Positions 25,030 through 35,398 are shown, numbered from the stretch's first letter. The stretch: DNA of 64,000 nucleotides from CAVQBJ01 sp963819075 (GCA_963819075.1 CAWFUP010000001.1:1203097-1267096); one strand, 5' to 3'. Program-made: numbers and translations. The notes: generated from the letters alone by a model not told the origin.

Positions 25030-25509
25030 TCAGCGCCCGCTGCGGATCTGATCGCGTTCGGCGAGACGGTTGGCGCGACGCAGCTGCGCCTCGTACGCCC
25101 GCCGGCGGTCGGTGTCGGTCTGCGGCACGAGCGGCGGCACGGCGATCGGGTGCCCCGCCTCGTCCACCGCCACCATCGTGAGGTAGGCGCTGTTGCTGTG
25201 GCGCGCCGCACCGGTGCGCGGATCCTCGGTGTCGACGCGCACGCCGACCTCCATCGAGGTGCGCCACACGGCGTTGACGCTGGCCTGGAAGGTCACGAGC
25301 TCGCCGACGTGGATCGGGGTCAGGAAGGTCATACGGTCCATGCCGGCGGTGACGACGCGGCAGCGCGAGTGACGCACGGCGGCCAGCCCGGCGGCCTCGT
25401 CGCAGAGCTTCATGACCGTCCCGCCGTGGATGAATCCGGCGCTGTTGGCGTCGAGCAGGCCCATCCAGCGGACGAGGATCGCGCGTGGCTCGGGGGAGAA
25501 CTGGGTCAC
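25030..25509 (-). CDS. Acyl-CoA thioesterase (hotdog fold)
   Basis: A 159-residue hotdog thioesterase: WMGLLDANSAGFIHGGTVMKLCDEAAGLAAVRHS (active-site helix with N-A and D-E), VVTAGMDRMTFLTPIHVGELVTFQASVNAVWRTSMEVGVRV, and NSAYLTMVAVDEAGHPIAVPPLVPQT. This is the YciA/BACH cytosolic acyl-CoA hydrolase type. GTG 25509 is selected: TAGGAT on this strand lies 10 nt upstream, overlapping the -10 of divergent nadC. Confidence 0.8.
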   Translation of the reverse strand: MTQFSPEPRAILVRWMGLLDANSAGFIHGGTVMKLCDEAAGLAAVRHSRCRVVTAGMDRMTFLTPIHVGELVTFQASVNAVWRTSMEVGVRVDTEDPRTGAARHSNSAYLTMVAVDEAGHPIAVPPLVPQTDTDRRRAYEAQLRRANRLAERDQIRSGR

Positions 25510-25536
25510 GCTGCCGATGATCCTATGCTGGGGGCA
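25510..25536. promoter_or_regulatory. Overlapping divergent leaderless promoters (thioesterase and nadC)
   Basis: ATCCTATGCT (25520-25529) gives TAGGAT on the minus strand, 10 nt from the thioesterase GTG, and TATGCT on the plus strand, 7 nt from the nadC GTG. The hexamers share TA, as at 4665-4674. Confidence 0.55.
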
Positions 25537-26385
25537 GTGTCGTCGACGTCCCCGTATCCCGACACCCTCTGGCTCGTGCGCACCGCGCTGGCCGAGGACC
25601 TCGGCAGCGGTGACGTCACCACCGAGGCAACCGTCGCCGCGGATGCGGCGGCCCGCGCACTCATCACGCAGAAGGCCGAGGGCGTCATCTACGGGCTCGC
25701 CGTCGCCGAGGAGGTGTTTCGCGAGCTCGATCCCGACGTCGAAGTGCGTCGCTGCGCACTCGAGGGAGTGTGGCGCGATGGGGGTGAGGTGCTCGAGCTG
25801 CGGGGCCTCGCCCGGGCGCTGCTGAGCGGCGAGCGCACGGCGCTCAACTTCCTTGCTCACCTCTCCGGTGTGGCGACGGCCGCGGCGCGCGCCGCGCGCA
25901 TCGTGGAGGGAACCGGCACGCGCGTGCTCGACACGCGCAAGACGACTCCGGGTCTGCGGGCCCTCGAGAAGGCCGCCGTAGCCGCCGGCGGCGCGACCAA
26001 TCACCGGGTCGGCCTCTACGACGCGATCCTCATCAAGGAGAACCACATCGCCGCGGCCGGCGGCATTGGCGCGGCGATCGAGCGCGCACGCGCTTCGGCG
26101 CCCGAGCTCGCCGGCACGCTGGAGGTCGAGGTGCGCAACAGCGCCGAGATCGACGAGGCCCTGGCCGCTGGCGCACCCCGGCTGCTGCTCGACAACATGA
26201 CGACCGATCAGCTGCGCGACGCGGTGGCGCGCGTGGCGGGCGCGGCGACGCTCGAGGCGAGCGGCGGCGTGACGCTACAGACGTTGCAAGAGCGCGCGCT
26301 CACGGGGGTAAACTTCGTATCAATTGGCGCGATCACGCATTCCGCGCCGGCCCTTGACCTGTCACTCATCTTGGAGGCGGTGTAG
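25537..26385 (+). CDS. nadC: Nicotinate-nucleotide diphosphorylase (quinolinate phosphoribosyltransferase)
   Basis: A 282-residue enzyme converting quinolinate and PRPP to nicotinate mononucleotide in NAD synthesis. Motifs: TALAEDLGSGDVTTEATV at the N-terminus, LSGERTALNFLAHLSGVATAAAR, GTRVLDTRKTTPGLRALEKAAVAAGGATNHRVGLYDAILIKENHIAAAGG (substrate-binding Arg, Lys, His), LEVEVRNSAEIDEAL, and LEASGGVTL, VNFVSIGAITHSAPALDLSL. GTG 25537 is preferred over ATG 25525 because TATGCT lies 7 nt upstream. nadA starts at the next base after the stop. Confidence 0.92.
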   Translation: MSSTSPYPDTLWLVRTALAEDLGSGDVTTEATVAADAAARALITQKAEGVIYGLAVAEEVFRELDPDVEVRRCALEGVWRDGGEVLELRGLARALLSGERTALNFLAHLSGVATAAARAARIVEGTGTRVLDTRKTTPGLRALEKAAVAAGGATNHRVGLYDAILIKENHIAAAGGIGAAIERARASAPELAGTLEVEVRNSAEIDEALAAGAPRLLLDNMTTDQLRDAVARVAGAATLEASGGVTLQTLQERALTGVNFVSIGAITHSAPALDLSLILEAV

Positions 26386-27435
26386 ATGAACCTCCCCATG
26401 GCCCCCGACCTCTCGCTCCCCATGGCCGGATCCGGTCCCGTGAACCTGAGCCCCGACGAGATCACGGCGCTCCAGGACGAGGTGCGCACGCTCGCCACCC
26501 AGCGCAACGCGGTCATCCTCGCCCACAACTACCAGGTGCCCGAGGTGCAGCAGGTGGCCGACTACGTCGGCGACTCGCTCGGCCTGTCGCGCCAGGCCGC
26601 GGCGACCGACGCCGAGGTGATCGTCTTCTGCGGCGTGCACTTCATGGCCGAGACGGCGTCGATCCTGGCGCCCGACAAGACGGTCCTCATCCCCGACCTG
26701 CAGGCCGGCTGCTCACTGGCCGACTCGATCGACTACGAGCAGCTCGCGCAGTGGCGCGGCACGTACCCGAGCGGTGTCGTCGTGATGTACGTCAACACCA
26801 CGGCGGAGGTGAAGGCGCTCACGGACTACTGCTGCACGTCGGCGAACGCCGTCGACGTCGTACGCCACATCTACGCCACCCACGGGGAGGACACCGAGAT
26901 CCTGTTCGGTCCCGACATGTGGCTCGGCGCCTTCGTCGAGAAGGAGCTCGGCCGGCGGATGCACGTGTGGGACGGCGAGTGCCACGTGCACGCCGGGATC
27001 CGCCCGCGCGACATCGACGCCGTGCGCGCCGCCCACCCGAAGGCCGACTTCCTCATCCATCCCGAGTGCGGCTGCACGACGAGTGTCATGGAGTATGTCG
27101 CCGCCGGCGACGTCGAGGCCGACGGCGTCCGGATGCTCTCGACCGGGGGGATGCTCAACTACGCGCGCGAGGCCGAGCACGACGCCCAGCGCGACCACGA
27201 GCACGCCGAGGTGGTCGTGGCCACCGAGATCGGCATGCTCTACCCGCTGCAGATGGCCGCGCCGGACGTCGACTTCATCCCCGCCAACGCCGAGGCGAGC
27301 TGCCAGTTCATGAAGATGATCACGCTGCCCAAGCTGCGCAACGCGCTGCGCGACAATCAGTTCGAGGTGCGGGTGCCCGAGGCGATCGCCGAGCGCGCCC
27401 GGGTGCCGATCGATCGCATGGTCGCGATCGGCTGA
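26386..27435 (+). CDS. nadA: Quinolinate synthase
   Basis: A 349-residue 4Fe-4S enzyme condensing iminoaspartate with dihydroxyacetone phosphate to quinolinate. Seen: ILAHNYQVPEVQQVADYVGDSLGLSR, FCGVHFMAETASILAPDKTVLIPDLQAGCSLADSI with the first cluster Cys, YVNTTAEVKALTDYCCTSANAV with the second, and FLIHPECGCTTSVMEYVA with further cysteines; C-terminal SCQFMKMITLPKLRNAL. The gene abuts nadC with no gap. No nadB or aspartate dehydrogenase gene is beside it. Confidence 0.94.
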   Translation: MNLPMAPDLSLPMAGSGPVNLSPDEITALQDEVRTLATQRNAVILAHNYQVPEVQQVADYVGDSLGLSRQAAATDAEVIVFCGVHFMAETASILAPDKTVLIPDLQAGCSLADSIDYEQLAQWRGTYPSGVVVMYVNTTAEVKALTDYCCTSANAVDVVRHIYATHGEDTEILFGPDMWLGAFVEKELGRRMHVWDGECHVHAGIRPRDIDAVRAAHPKADFLIHPECGCTTSVMEYVAAGDVEADGVRMLSTGGMLNYAREAEHDAQRDHEHAEVVVATEIGMLYPLQMAAPDVDFIPANAEASCQFMKMITLPKLRNALRDNQFEVRVPEAIAERARVPIDRMVAIG

Positions 27436-27447
27436 GCGCCCCGCCGT

Positions 27448-28695
27448 CTAGAAGTCGTCGCTCGAGTGCGGCCCGACGCAGGCCACGGCGAGACGGTCCT
27501 CGATCGTGCGGGCGACCTCGACCACCTCGTCGTAGGTGACCGCGTCGATCGCCTCGATGCTGGCCCGGGGGTCGGGATCCTCGTGATACACGATCGTCTG
27601 CGTCGCCGCGGTGCGCGCGACGGCGCCCGAGTTCTCGAAGGCGAGGACGCGGCGGCCCGCGGCGTAGGCGCGCGCCCGATCGACCTCCGCCGGCGTCGGG
27701 CCCTCCTCGCGCAGCTCGACGACGATCTCCCGCATGCGTTCGTAGGCCTCGATGCACTTCGATGAGTCCAGCCCCGAGCCGAGCTGCAGGATCGGCACGT
27801 CGGCGAAGGCGTGGTCGACCGCGTAGACCGAATAGCACAGCCCTCGCTGCTCGCGGATCTCCTCGAACAGGCGCGAGCTCATCGAGCCGCCGAGCAGCGT
27901 GGCGTAGATGCTGAGCGCCGCGCGGGCGCGCTCGTCGTCGGTCGCCACGTCGGGGCGATAGATCATCCGTAGGTGCGACTGGTTGGTGTCGCGCTCCTCG
28001 ACCAGCGTCGTCGGCGCGAACTCGCGCACCGGCTCGTAGGCCCCCGGCTCGGGCAGGCCCGGGAAGCGGCCGAACGCCTCGGCCAGCTGGCCCTCGTCGG
28101 GAAGGTGATCGAGGTTCCCGACCAGGAACGCGCCGCCGTGCCGACCGGACCAGCGTCGCTCGCGGAAGGCGACGATCCCCTCGCGCGTGAACGCGCGCAG
28201 GTTCTCCTCGGAACCGAGCACGGGACGGCCGAGCGGATGCTCGCCGAAGGCGGCGCGGTCGATGAGGTACTCGGCGACCATCGATGGCTGGTCGAACGCG
28301 CGGTTGATCTCCTGGATGACCACGCCGCGTTCCTTGTCGAGCTCGTCGGGGTCGATGCGCGGACGGGCGACGAAGTCGGTCAGCAGATCGATCGCCTCGG
28401 GCGCGGCCTCGGCGCGCGCGGTGATGTGAAAGGCGACGAGGTCGTGGCTCGTATAGGCGTTCAGTACGCCGCCGAGGGCCTCCGCCGTCTCGTTGATCGC
28501 CCGGTGGTTGGGGTACTTGTCGCCCCCCTTGAACACGAGGTGCTCGAGGAAGTGGGCCATCCCGTTCTCCTCCGGACGCTCGGTGCGCGCGCCGGCGTCG
28601 AATGCCACCAGCACCGTGATCGCACCGGTGCCGACGACGGGCACACGGTTGAGGCGCAGCCCGTTGGCCAGCTCGGAGGTCTCGACCGTCGCCAT
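27448..28695 (-). CDS. M16-family zinc metallopeptidase (insulinase-like)
   Basis: A 415-residue pitrilysin-family protease. The inverted zinc motif HFLEH (MAHFLEHLVFKG, about residue 46) and the downstream ligand Glu in KERGVVIQEINRA are present, so this is a catalytically competent single-copy subunit, like the mitochondrial processing peptidase beta-type bacterial homologues. C-terminal M16_C domain around FLVGNLDHL to the end. TAACGT (28710-28705) is 9 nt before the ATG. It converges on nadA with a 12-bp gap. Confidence 0.87.
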   Translation of the reverse strand: MATVETSELANGLRLNRVPVVGTGAITVLVAFDAGARTERPEENGMAHFLEHLVFKGGDKYPNHRAINETAEALGGVLNAYTSHDLVAFHITARAEAAPEAIDLLTDFVARPRIDPDELDKERGVVIQEINRAFDQPSMVAEYLIDRAAFGEHPLGRPVLGSEENLRAFTREGIVAFRERRWSGRHGGAFLVGNLDHLPDEGQLAEAFGRFPGLPEPGAYEPVREFAPTTLVEERDTNQSHLRMIYRPDVATDDERARAALSIYATLLGGSMSSRLFEEIREQRGLCYSVYAVDHAFADVPILQLGSGLDSSKCIEAYERMREIVVELREEGPTPAEVDRARAYAAGRRVLAFENSGAVARTAATQTIVYHEDPDPRASIEAIDAVTYDEVVEVARTIEDRLAVACVGPHSSDDF

Positions 28696-28704
28696 CGTCC
28701 ACGC

Positions 28705-28710
28705 ACGTTA
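28705..28710 (-). promoter_or_regulatory. Putative -10 element of the M16 peptidase gene
   Basis: TAACGT on the minus strand, 9 nt before the ATG at 28695. Confidence 0.4.
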
Positions 28711-28875
28711 GAGCACGCGGCTGCGACTGGCCGGCTCCGCGCCGTCCGCGGTCGCGTCCAGACGCCGTAACGGAGCGCCCGCCAAGACCGGGGTCGCGTC
28801 GGGGGAAAGGGCCGCCGGGCGCTGCAATCCCCATTGCAAAGCGGATAAACGCTCGGCGCCGCTGCGCCCGATCGC

Positions 28876-28881
28876 TACCCT
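28876..28881 (+). promoter_or_regulatory. Putative -10 element of ftsEX
   Basis: TACCCT, 8 nt before the ftsE ATG at 28890, no Shine-Dalgarno site. Confidence 0.45.
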
Positions 28882-28889
28882 CACCGGCC

Positions 28890-29786
<897 letters not shown>

Positions 29787-30680
29787 ATGCGGCCCGGGTT
29801 CTTCATTCACGAGTCGCTGCGCTCGATGCGGCGCAACGCGGTGCCGAGCTTCGCGGCGCTGGCGTCCGTGCTCGTCACGACGCTCGTGCTCGGCGTCTTC
29901 ATCCCCGTCGTGCAGGCGACCAACGGCGCGGCCAATGCGGTGCGCGGACGCGTGCGCGTCGACGTGTTCATGAACACGTCGGCCACGGCCGCCGACGACG
30001 CGCGAGCGCAGGGCGAGATCACGCGCGCACCGCACGTCAAGAGCGTGCAGTTCGTGTCCAAGGAGCAGGCGTTCGCGCAGCAGAGCAAGCTCAACCCGCA
30101 GGCCTACCAGGCCCTCGGGTACAACCCGCTCCCGGACACGTTCCGCGTGACGCCCGACAGCCCGAATCATTCGGCTCTCGTGCTCACCGAGCTCAACCAG
30201 AGCGCGCCGCCGGGTCAGCGTGTGGTCACCGATCCGATGATCCAGACGGTGAGCAATTCGCAGGGCGAGACGAACAAGATCCTCACGGTCACGCGCCTCG
30301 TGAAGCTGACGATGGCGGTGCTGGCGATCCTGCTCATCGTGGCCTCGGTGCTGCTCATCGCGAACACGATCCGCCTGTCGCTCTTCTCGCGGCGGCGCGA
30401 GGTCGAGGTGATGAAGCTCGTCGGTGCCACCGACTGGTTCATCCGCTGGCCGTTCGTGCTCGAGGGACTGTTCCTCGGGGCGCTCGGCGGAGCGGGGGCC
30501 GTCGCCGTGCTCGTGGTGGCCAAGCTGACGGTGATCGACACGCTGTCGAGCACCTTCTCGCTCATCGCGCACTCGACGACGATCGCCTTCATCCCGCTGC
30601 TGATCCTGTTGATGGCCTGCGCGATGGGCGTGTCGACGATCGGCTCGGGCCTGTCGCTGCGCCGCTTCCTGCGCGTCTGA
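29787..30680 (+). CDS. ftsX: Cell-division permease-like protein FtsX
   Basis: A 297-residue membrane protein with the FtsX layout: short cytoplasmic N-terminus (FIHESLRSMRRN), TM1 (ASVLVTTLVLGVFIPVV), an extracellular domain (about 45-155), then three TM helices (LAILLIVASVLLIANTIRLSLFSRRREVEVMKLVGATDWF, LFLGALGGAGAVAVLVVA, IAFIPLLILLMACAMGVST). The cytoplasmic coupling loop contacts FtsE. It starts directly after the ftsE stop and is 106 bp before an S41 peptidase, an order common in actinobacteria. Confidence 0.92.
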   Translation: MRPGFFIHESLRSMRRNAVPSFAALASVLVTTLVLGVFIPVVQATNGAANAVRGRVRVDVFMNTSATAADDARAQGEITRAPHVKSVQFVSKEQAFAQQSKLNPQAYQALGYNPLPDTFRVTPDSPNHSALVLTELNQSAPPGQRVVTDPMIQTVSNSQGETNKILTVTRLVKLTMAVLAILLIVASVLLIANTIRLSLFSRRREVEVMKLVGATDWFIRWPFVLEGLFLGALGGAGAVAVLVVAKLTVIDTLSSTFSLIAHSTTIAFIPLLILLMACAMGVSTIGSGLSLRRFLRV

Positions 30681-30786
30681 TCCCGACCGGGCCCGCCCGC
30701 CCGCCCGCTGTCTGGCTCGGTCGCGCTCGCTACGCTGCGTCGGGTCGCTTCCGGCGCGTGGGTGCGCGGCGGTAGCGCTTCGTCCC

Positions 30787-31983
30787 ATGTCCGCGCGACC
30801 GCGAAACCTCATCACGGGCCTGCTCACCGCGGTGATCGCGGTGTTGCTGCTCGTGCTCGGCATCTGGCTCGGAGGCCATCCGAACGACCTTCCGGGATTC
30901 GTGCGCAACGCGTTCGTCTCGAACTCGGACTCGCGCGTGGTCAACGAGGCGATCGGCGATGTCGCTCACGACTACTACCGCCCGCTCACCCCGGCCGAGC
31001 TCTCCAACGCGGCGATCAGCGGCATCGTGGCGAGCCTGCACGACCGCTTCTCCAACTACCTCACGCCGCAGGAATACGGGTCCTTCGATCGCGGCCAGCA
31101 GTTCTCGGGGATCGGCGTCGAGGTCGCGCCGCAGCCTACGGGCCTGCTCATCGTGCGGGTGTTCGACGCCTCGCCGGCGCAGCGCTCCGGCCTGAAGGTC
31201 GGCGACCTGATCACCGGGGTGAACGGGCGCTCGCTGGCCGGCGTGGCCGCGAGCACCGCAACCGGCCTCATCATCGGTCCGCCGGGAACCGACGTGACGC
31301 TGACCGTGCGCAGCCACGGCGCCACACGGAACGTCGTCGTCACCCGCGAGGTGGTCACCGATCCCGTCGTCGCGTCGACGCTCATCACCTACCGCGGCGT
31401 CAAGCTCGGGGTCGTCGAGCTCTCGACGTTCGGCGTGCTCGGCGCCCACGGCCAGGTGCGGGTCGCCGTCGACAGCCTGCTGGCGCGCGGAGCCCGCGGA
31501 CTCGTGCTCGATCTGCGCCAGAACGGCGGCGGGCTCGTCGAGGAGGCGCAGCTCGTCGCGAGCATCTTCATCCCGAGTGGCGTGATCGTGACGACGCGCG
31601 GGCGCACGCAGCCGACAGTCACGCTGCGTGCCGTCGGCGGCGCGATCTCGCCGAAGGTCCCGCTCGTCGTACTCGTCGACCGCGGCACGGCGTCGGCCTC
31701 GGAGATCGTCACCGGCGCGCTGCAGGACGATCACCGCGCGGTCGTCGTCGGCACGCACACGTTCGGCAAGGGCGTCTTCCAGGAGGTGCGCCCGCTGTCC
31801 AACGGCGGCGCCCTGGACATCACGGTCGGCCAGTACTTCACCCCGAACGGGCGCAACCTTGGCGGGGCCGGCGTCAGCGAGGGCGCCGGCATCACGCCGA
31901 ACGTGGCGCTCACGGATGCAGTCGTCGACACGAACGCCGGGCTGCAGGCCGCGCTGAAGACGCTCGCCTCCCGAGTGCCGTGA
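30787..31983 (+). CDS. S41-family C-terminal processing peptidase (Ctp)
   Basis: A 398-residue membrane-anchored protease. An N-terminal anchor (LLTAVIAVLLLVLGIWLGG) leads to an external region, a PDZ domain (about 95-175: FSGIGVEVAPQPTGLLIVRVFDASPAQRSGLKVGDLITGVNG) and the protease core with LVLDLRQNGGGLVEEA, DRGTASASEIVTGAL (nucleophile Ser in SASE) and THTFGKGVFQ (general-base Lys). It would trim periplasmic or cell-wall proteins, perhaps division hydrolases given the ftsEX neighbour. Its stop overlaps the next GTG by 4 bases. Confidence 0.88.
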   Translation: MSARPRNLITGLLTAVIAVLLLVLGIWLGGHPNDLPGFVRNAFVSNSDSRVVNEAIGDVAHDYYRPLTPAELSNAAISGIVASLHDRFSNYLTPQEYGSFDRGQQFSGIGVEVAPQPTGLLIVRVFDASPAQRSGLKVGDLITGVNGRSLAGVAASTATGLIIGPPGTDVTLTVRSHGATRNVVVTREVVTDPVVASTLITYRGVKLGVVELSTFGVLGAHGQVRVAVDSLLARGARGLVLDLRQNGGGLVEEAQLVASIFIPSGVIVTTRGRTQPTVTLRAVGGAISPKVPLVVLVDRGTASASEIVTGALQDDHRAVVVGTHTFGKGVFQEVRPLSNGGALDITVGQYFTPNGRNLGGAGVSEGAGITPNVALTDAVVDTNAGLQAALKTLASRVP

Positions 31984-33914
31984 GCCCGTCCGCGCCGAGC
32001 GCGGCGGGCGCGATCGTGGCCGTGCTCGAGAAGCGAGGGCGCTTCCTGACCGCACAGCGACTGTTCGGATTGCCCGCGGACGCCGACGCGGCGACCCGTG
32101 GGCGTCGGCGCGAGGGTGGCCCGGTCGTCGATGGACGCACGTCGCGCGGCGGGGTGCGCGCGCAGGCCGGCGACCTCGTGCTCGTGCAGGTCGGCGGGCG
32201 CGGTCGGCGCGGTGGCGCGCCGGCGGGCCACGCGCGCGTCGTGCGGGTGCTCGGGCGCCCGGACGTCGCCCGTGACGTGATCGAGGGACTGATGCTCGAC
32301 CGGGGTCTGCGGCGGGCGTTCGAGCCGGTCGTCGAGCGCGCGGCACGGGAGGCCCGCGATCGCGGGCTCGAGCCGGCTGGGGCGGGCAGGAGCGCGCCGC
32401 GGCGCGACCTGCGCGAGCTCGTGACGTTCACGATCGACCCGGCCACCGCACGTGACTTCGACGACGCGATCTCGGCGGAGATGCTCGACGACGGCCGTGT
32501 TCGCGTGTGGGTGCACATCGCCGACGTGTCCGCGTACGTGGCCGAGGACACGGCGGTCGATCGCGAGGCCCGGCGGCGCGGCACGAGCGTCTATGTGCCG
32601 GGCGCGGTCGAGCCGATGCTGCCCGAGGCGCTCTCCAACGAGGCCTGCTCACTGGTGCCCGAGCGAGACCGCCTCGCGGTCACGGTCGAGCTCGTGCTGC
32701 GCGAGGCGAACGTCGAGCGGGCCAGCTTCTACCGCTCGATCATCCGCTCGGACGTCCGGCTGGACTACGACCGCGTCGATCGCATCTTCGCCGGCGACGA
32801 GCCCGCGCTGGACGGGTGGGCGGCACCGCTCGCCGCCGCGCGCCGGGCCGCCGGCGCGCTCGACGCGGCCCGCGAGCGCCGGCGCAGCGCGCTGACGCTC
32901 GACCGCCCGGAGCCAGAGTTCGTGTTCGACCGGGAGGGGCATGTCAGCGAGGTACGCGCACACACGCAGACCGAATCGCACCGGCTCATCGAGCACCTGA
33001 TGATCACGGCAAACGAGGCGGTGGCCACGCACCTGGCCGAGCGCGGCGTGCCGACGCTGTATCGCGTGCACGAGCGCCCCGACCCCGACCGGGTCGAGCA
33101 GCTCGTCGCGCAGCTCGCCTCGCTCGGGGTGTCCACGCCGCCGGTTCCCGAGCCGCTGTCCTCGTCGCAGGCGGCAGCGCTGCTCGGCGACGTCTCCGCG
33201 CGGGTGGAGGCGCACGTGCGCCGCACCGGGCACGGGCGCATCGGGCTCACCCTGCTCGTGCTGCGCACGCTCAAGCAGGCGTACTACTCGCCGGTCAACC
33301 TCGGCCACGCGGGGCTCGACTCGCCGTGCTACTGCCACTTCACCTCGCCGATCCGCCGCTACCCCGACCTCGTCTGCCACCGGGCGCTGCTCTCGGCGAT
33401 TGGCGGTGGCGAGGCCGCGCCGCGCGCGAGCGGGCTGGCCGAGCTCGGCGCCTGGACATCGGGCCGCGAGCGTGCGGCGACGCTCATCGAGCGCGACGCC
33501 GACGACATCGCGCGTGCGTTCGCGCTCGAGCAGATGCTCTACCGCGAGGGGTTCGACCGGGAGTTCGCGGGGGAGGTGAGCGGCCTCATCGGCGCCGGCG
33601 CGTTCGTCGTGTTCTCGGCCGACGAAGCGGCGGATGCGACGACGGCGCCGCCGTATGAGGGGATGCTCCCGATGCGCCGGATGCAGGGGGTCGTAGCCCG
33701 TCCCACATCGGAGCGGGCGCGCCGCGAGGGCGCGCGGGGCGGGCGTGGCCGGGCCTCGGAGGAGACGGGCGAGCGGGATTGGTGGGAGCTCAACGAGGAG
33801 GGCACGATCCTGCACGGGTCGCGCAGCGGGGCCGCGCTGCGCCTCGGAGATCCCGTGCAGGTGCGCGTCCACCGCGTCGACACGGTGCGCGGCCGGGTCG
33901 ATCTCGGCCCGTGA
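31980..33914 (+). CDS. RNase R/RNase II-family exoribonuclease (RNB domain)
   Basis: A 644-residue 3'-5' exoribonuclease, shorter than typical RNase R because the N-terminal cold-shock part is reduced. The RNB catalytic core begins LVTFTIDPATARDFDDAISAEM (metal-binding aspartates in DPATARDFDDA), continues with VWVHIADVSAYVAEDTAVDREARRRGTSVY, LSNEACSLVPERDRLAVTVE and YCHFTSPIRRYPDLVCHRAL. A degenerate S1-like region (FVVFSADE, then VQVRVHRVDTVRGRVDLGP) closes it. RNase R acts with SmpB and tmRNA, and smpB follows 34 bp later. GTG 31980 overlaps the Ctp stop. Confidence 0.85.
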   Translation: MSPSAPSAAGAIVAVLEKRGRFLTAQRLFGLPADADAATRGRRREGGPVVDGRTSRGGVRAQAGDLVLVQVGGRGRRGGAPAGHARVVRVLGRPDVARDVIEGLMLDRGLRRAFEPVVERAAREARDRGLEPAGAGRSAPRRDLRELVTFTIDPATARDFDDAISAEMLDDGRVRVWVHIADVSAYVAEDTAVDREARRRGTSVYVPGAVEPMLPEALSNEACSLVPERDRLAVTVELVLREANVERASFYRSIIRSDVRLDYDRVDRIFAGDEPALDGWAAPLAAARRAAGALDAARERRRSALTLDRPEPEFVFDREGHVSEVRAHTQTESHRLIEHLMITANEAVATHLAERGVPTLYRVHERPDPDRVEQLVAQLASLGVSTPPVPEPLSSSQAAALLGDVSARVEAHVRRTGHGRIGLTLLVLRTLKQAYYSPVNLGHAGLDSPCYCHFTSPIRRYPDLVCHRALLSAIGGGEAAPRASGLAELGAWTSGRERAATLIERDADDIARAFALEQMLYREGFDREFAGEVSGLIGAGAFVVFSADEAADATTAPPYEGMLPMRRMQGVVARPTSERARREGARGGRGRASEETGERDWWELNEEGTILHGSRSGAALRLGDPVQVRVHRVDTVRGRVDLGP

Positions 33915-33931
33915 GGCGTGCGCCGCTCTAC

Positions 33932-33937
33932 TAGGCT
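33932..33937 (+). promoter_or_regulatory. Putative -10 element of smpB
   Basis: TAGGCT, 11 nt before the smpB ATG; no Shine-Dalgarno site. Confidence 0.35.
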
Positions 33938-33948
33938 CGCAGGCAGCC

Positions 33949-34428
33949 ATGGCCAAGTCCAAGAAGAAGAAGGTCGCCCCCGGCGACGTTGCCTCCAACC
34001 GCTACGCGTCCTACCGCTACAACCTCGTCGAGCGGCTGGAGTGCGGCATCGCGCTCCAGGGCACCGAGGTCAAGTCGCTGCGCACCGGGGGCGCACAGCT
34101 GAAGGACGGCTTCGCCTCGATCCGCGGCGGCGAGCTGTGGCTGCAGAACGTCCACATCCCGCCCTACGGCCCGGCCGCGCGCGACAACCACGACCCCGAG
34201 CGACCGCGCAAGCTGCTCGTCCATCGGCGCGAGCTCGACCGGCTCGAGGGGCGCATCAAGGAGCGCGGCTACACGCTCGTGCCGACGCGCATGTACTTCT
34301 CGGGTCCGCACGCCAAGGTCGAGATCGCGCTGGCGCGTGGCAAGGACCTGTACGACAAGCGCGAGACGATCCGCAAGCGCGACACCGATCGCGAGATGCA
34401 GCGCGCGCTGCGCGAGGCACATCGCTGA
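33949..34428 (+). CDS. smpB: SsrA-binding protein SmpB
   Basis: A 159-residue tmRNA partner that fits tmRNA into the decoding centre of stalled ribosomes. Family motifs: VASNRYASYRYNLVERLECGIALQGTEVKSLR, GAQLKDGFASIRGGELWLQNVHIPPY, RPRKLLVHRRELDRLEGRIKERGYTLVPTRMYF and the C-terminal basic tail ARGKDLYDKRETIRKRDTDREMQRALR. A Lys-rich start (MAKSKKKK) is usual. The tmRNA gene is 1 kb downstream on the same strand. Confidence 0.95.
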   Translation: MAKSKKKKVAPGDVASNRYASYRYNLVERLECGIALQGTEVKSLRTGGAQLKDGFASIRGGELWLQNVHIPPYGPAARDNHDPERPRKLLVHRRELDRLEGRIKERGYTLVPTRMYFSGPHAKVEIALARGKDLYDKRETIRKRDTDREMQRALREAHR

Positions 34429-34480
34429 TGGGTGTCGATGAGGTTTAGGGAGCGCTGAGGCGGGCTGGCAGAATAGAGCG

Positions 34481-35360
34481 ATGGAATCGCACAGCCCGCC
34501 GGTGCCGCTCGCCAACGCGGGGCCGGTCGTGCTCGGCGAGAGCGTGCTGCCCGCGCCGCGGCGCGAGGGGGCAGGACCGCCCCGGCGACCGCTGCTGCAG
34601 CGCCTCGGCAGCGGCAGCGCGGTGGCCGCCGCCGTAGCCAAGTTCCTGGCGCAGATCAAGGCGCTGCTCTTCCTGCTGCCGAAGGTGAAGCTGCTGACGT
34701 TCGCCGCGAGCGCGTTCTTGTCGGTTGCGGCCTATGCGCTCCTCTGGGGCTGGTCGTTTGCCCTCGGCTTCGTGCTGTTGCTGCTCGTGCACGAGATGGG
34801 GCACGTGATCCAGCTGCGTCGCGAGGGGATCAAGGCGACGGCGCCGCTGTTCATCCCGTTCCTCGGCGCGGTCATCAAGGCGGACCTGTGGTCTGGCGAC
34901 GCGCTGCGCGAGGCCCGCGTCGGCCTGGCCGGGCCGATCCTCGGCACGATCGGGGCGGCGGTGTGCCTGCCGCTGTACCTGCTCACCGGCAATGAGCTGT
35001 TCAAGGCGCTCGCCTACATCGGCTTCCTGCTGAACTTGTTCAACATGCTCCCGGCGCTCCCGTTCGACGGGGGCCCGCGCGATGGCGGCGATGGCGCCCT
35101 GGATGTGGTTCGTCGGCTTCGCGGCGCTCATCCCGCTCGCGATCTACCTGCGGGGGCCGATCATCTTCCTTGTCATCATCGTCGGCGGTCGCGAGATGTG
35201 GGTCCGCTGGCAGCAGCGCCGCAGCCGCACGCTCGAGCAGGCGGCGTACTACCGCGTCAGCCGCCGCGACCGGCTCCTCGTCGGGGCCGTCTACGTCGGG
35301 CTGCTCGTCGTGCTCGCCGTCGGCATGCACGAAGCGTTCGTGGCCCGCGCGATCAGCTGA
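34481..35360 (+). pseudogene. Site-2 protease-family (M50) membrane metallopeptidase, frameshifted
   Basis: The first frame (from ATG 34481) has TM helices, the zinc motif HEMGH (LLLLVHEMGHVIQLRREGI) and NMLPALPFDGG, which should be followed by R-A. At the run GGGGGCCC (35069-35076) an extra base moves the rest to another frame, where AMAAMAPWMWFVGFAALIPLAIYLRGPIIFLVII and the C-terminus continue to a stop at 35360. Joined, it is about 292 residues, a normal intramembrane-protease layout with third motif PFDGGRAM. One indel in a homopolymer may be a sequencing error rather than true loss. Confidence 0.75.
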
Positions 35361-35369
35361 GGCGTCGGT

Positions 35370-35398
35370 TTGGACGACCTCGCCGCGCGGACTACAAT
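35370..35398 (+). promoter_or_regulatory. Promoter of tmRNA
   Basis: TTGGAC (35370-35375), exactly 17 bp, TACAAT (35393-35398): the best sigma-70-type match in the window, about 18 bp before the mature tmRNA 5' end. Confidence 0.75.
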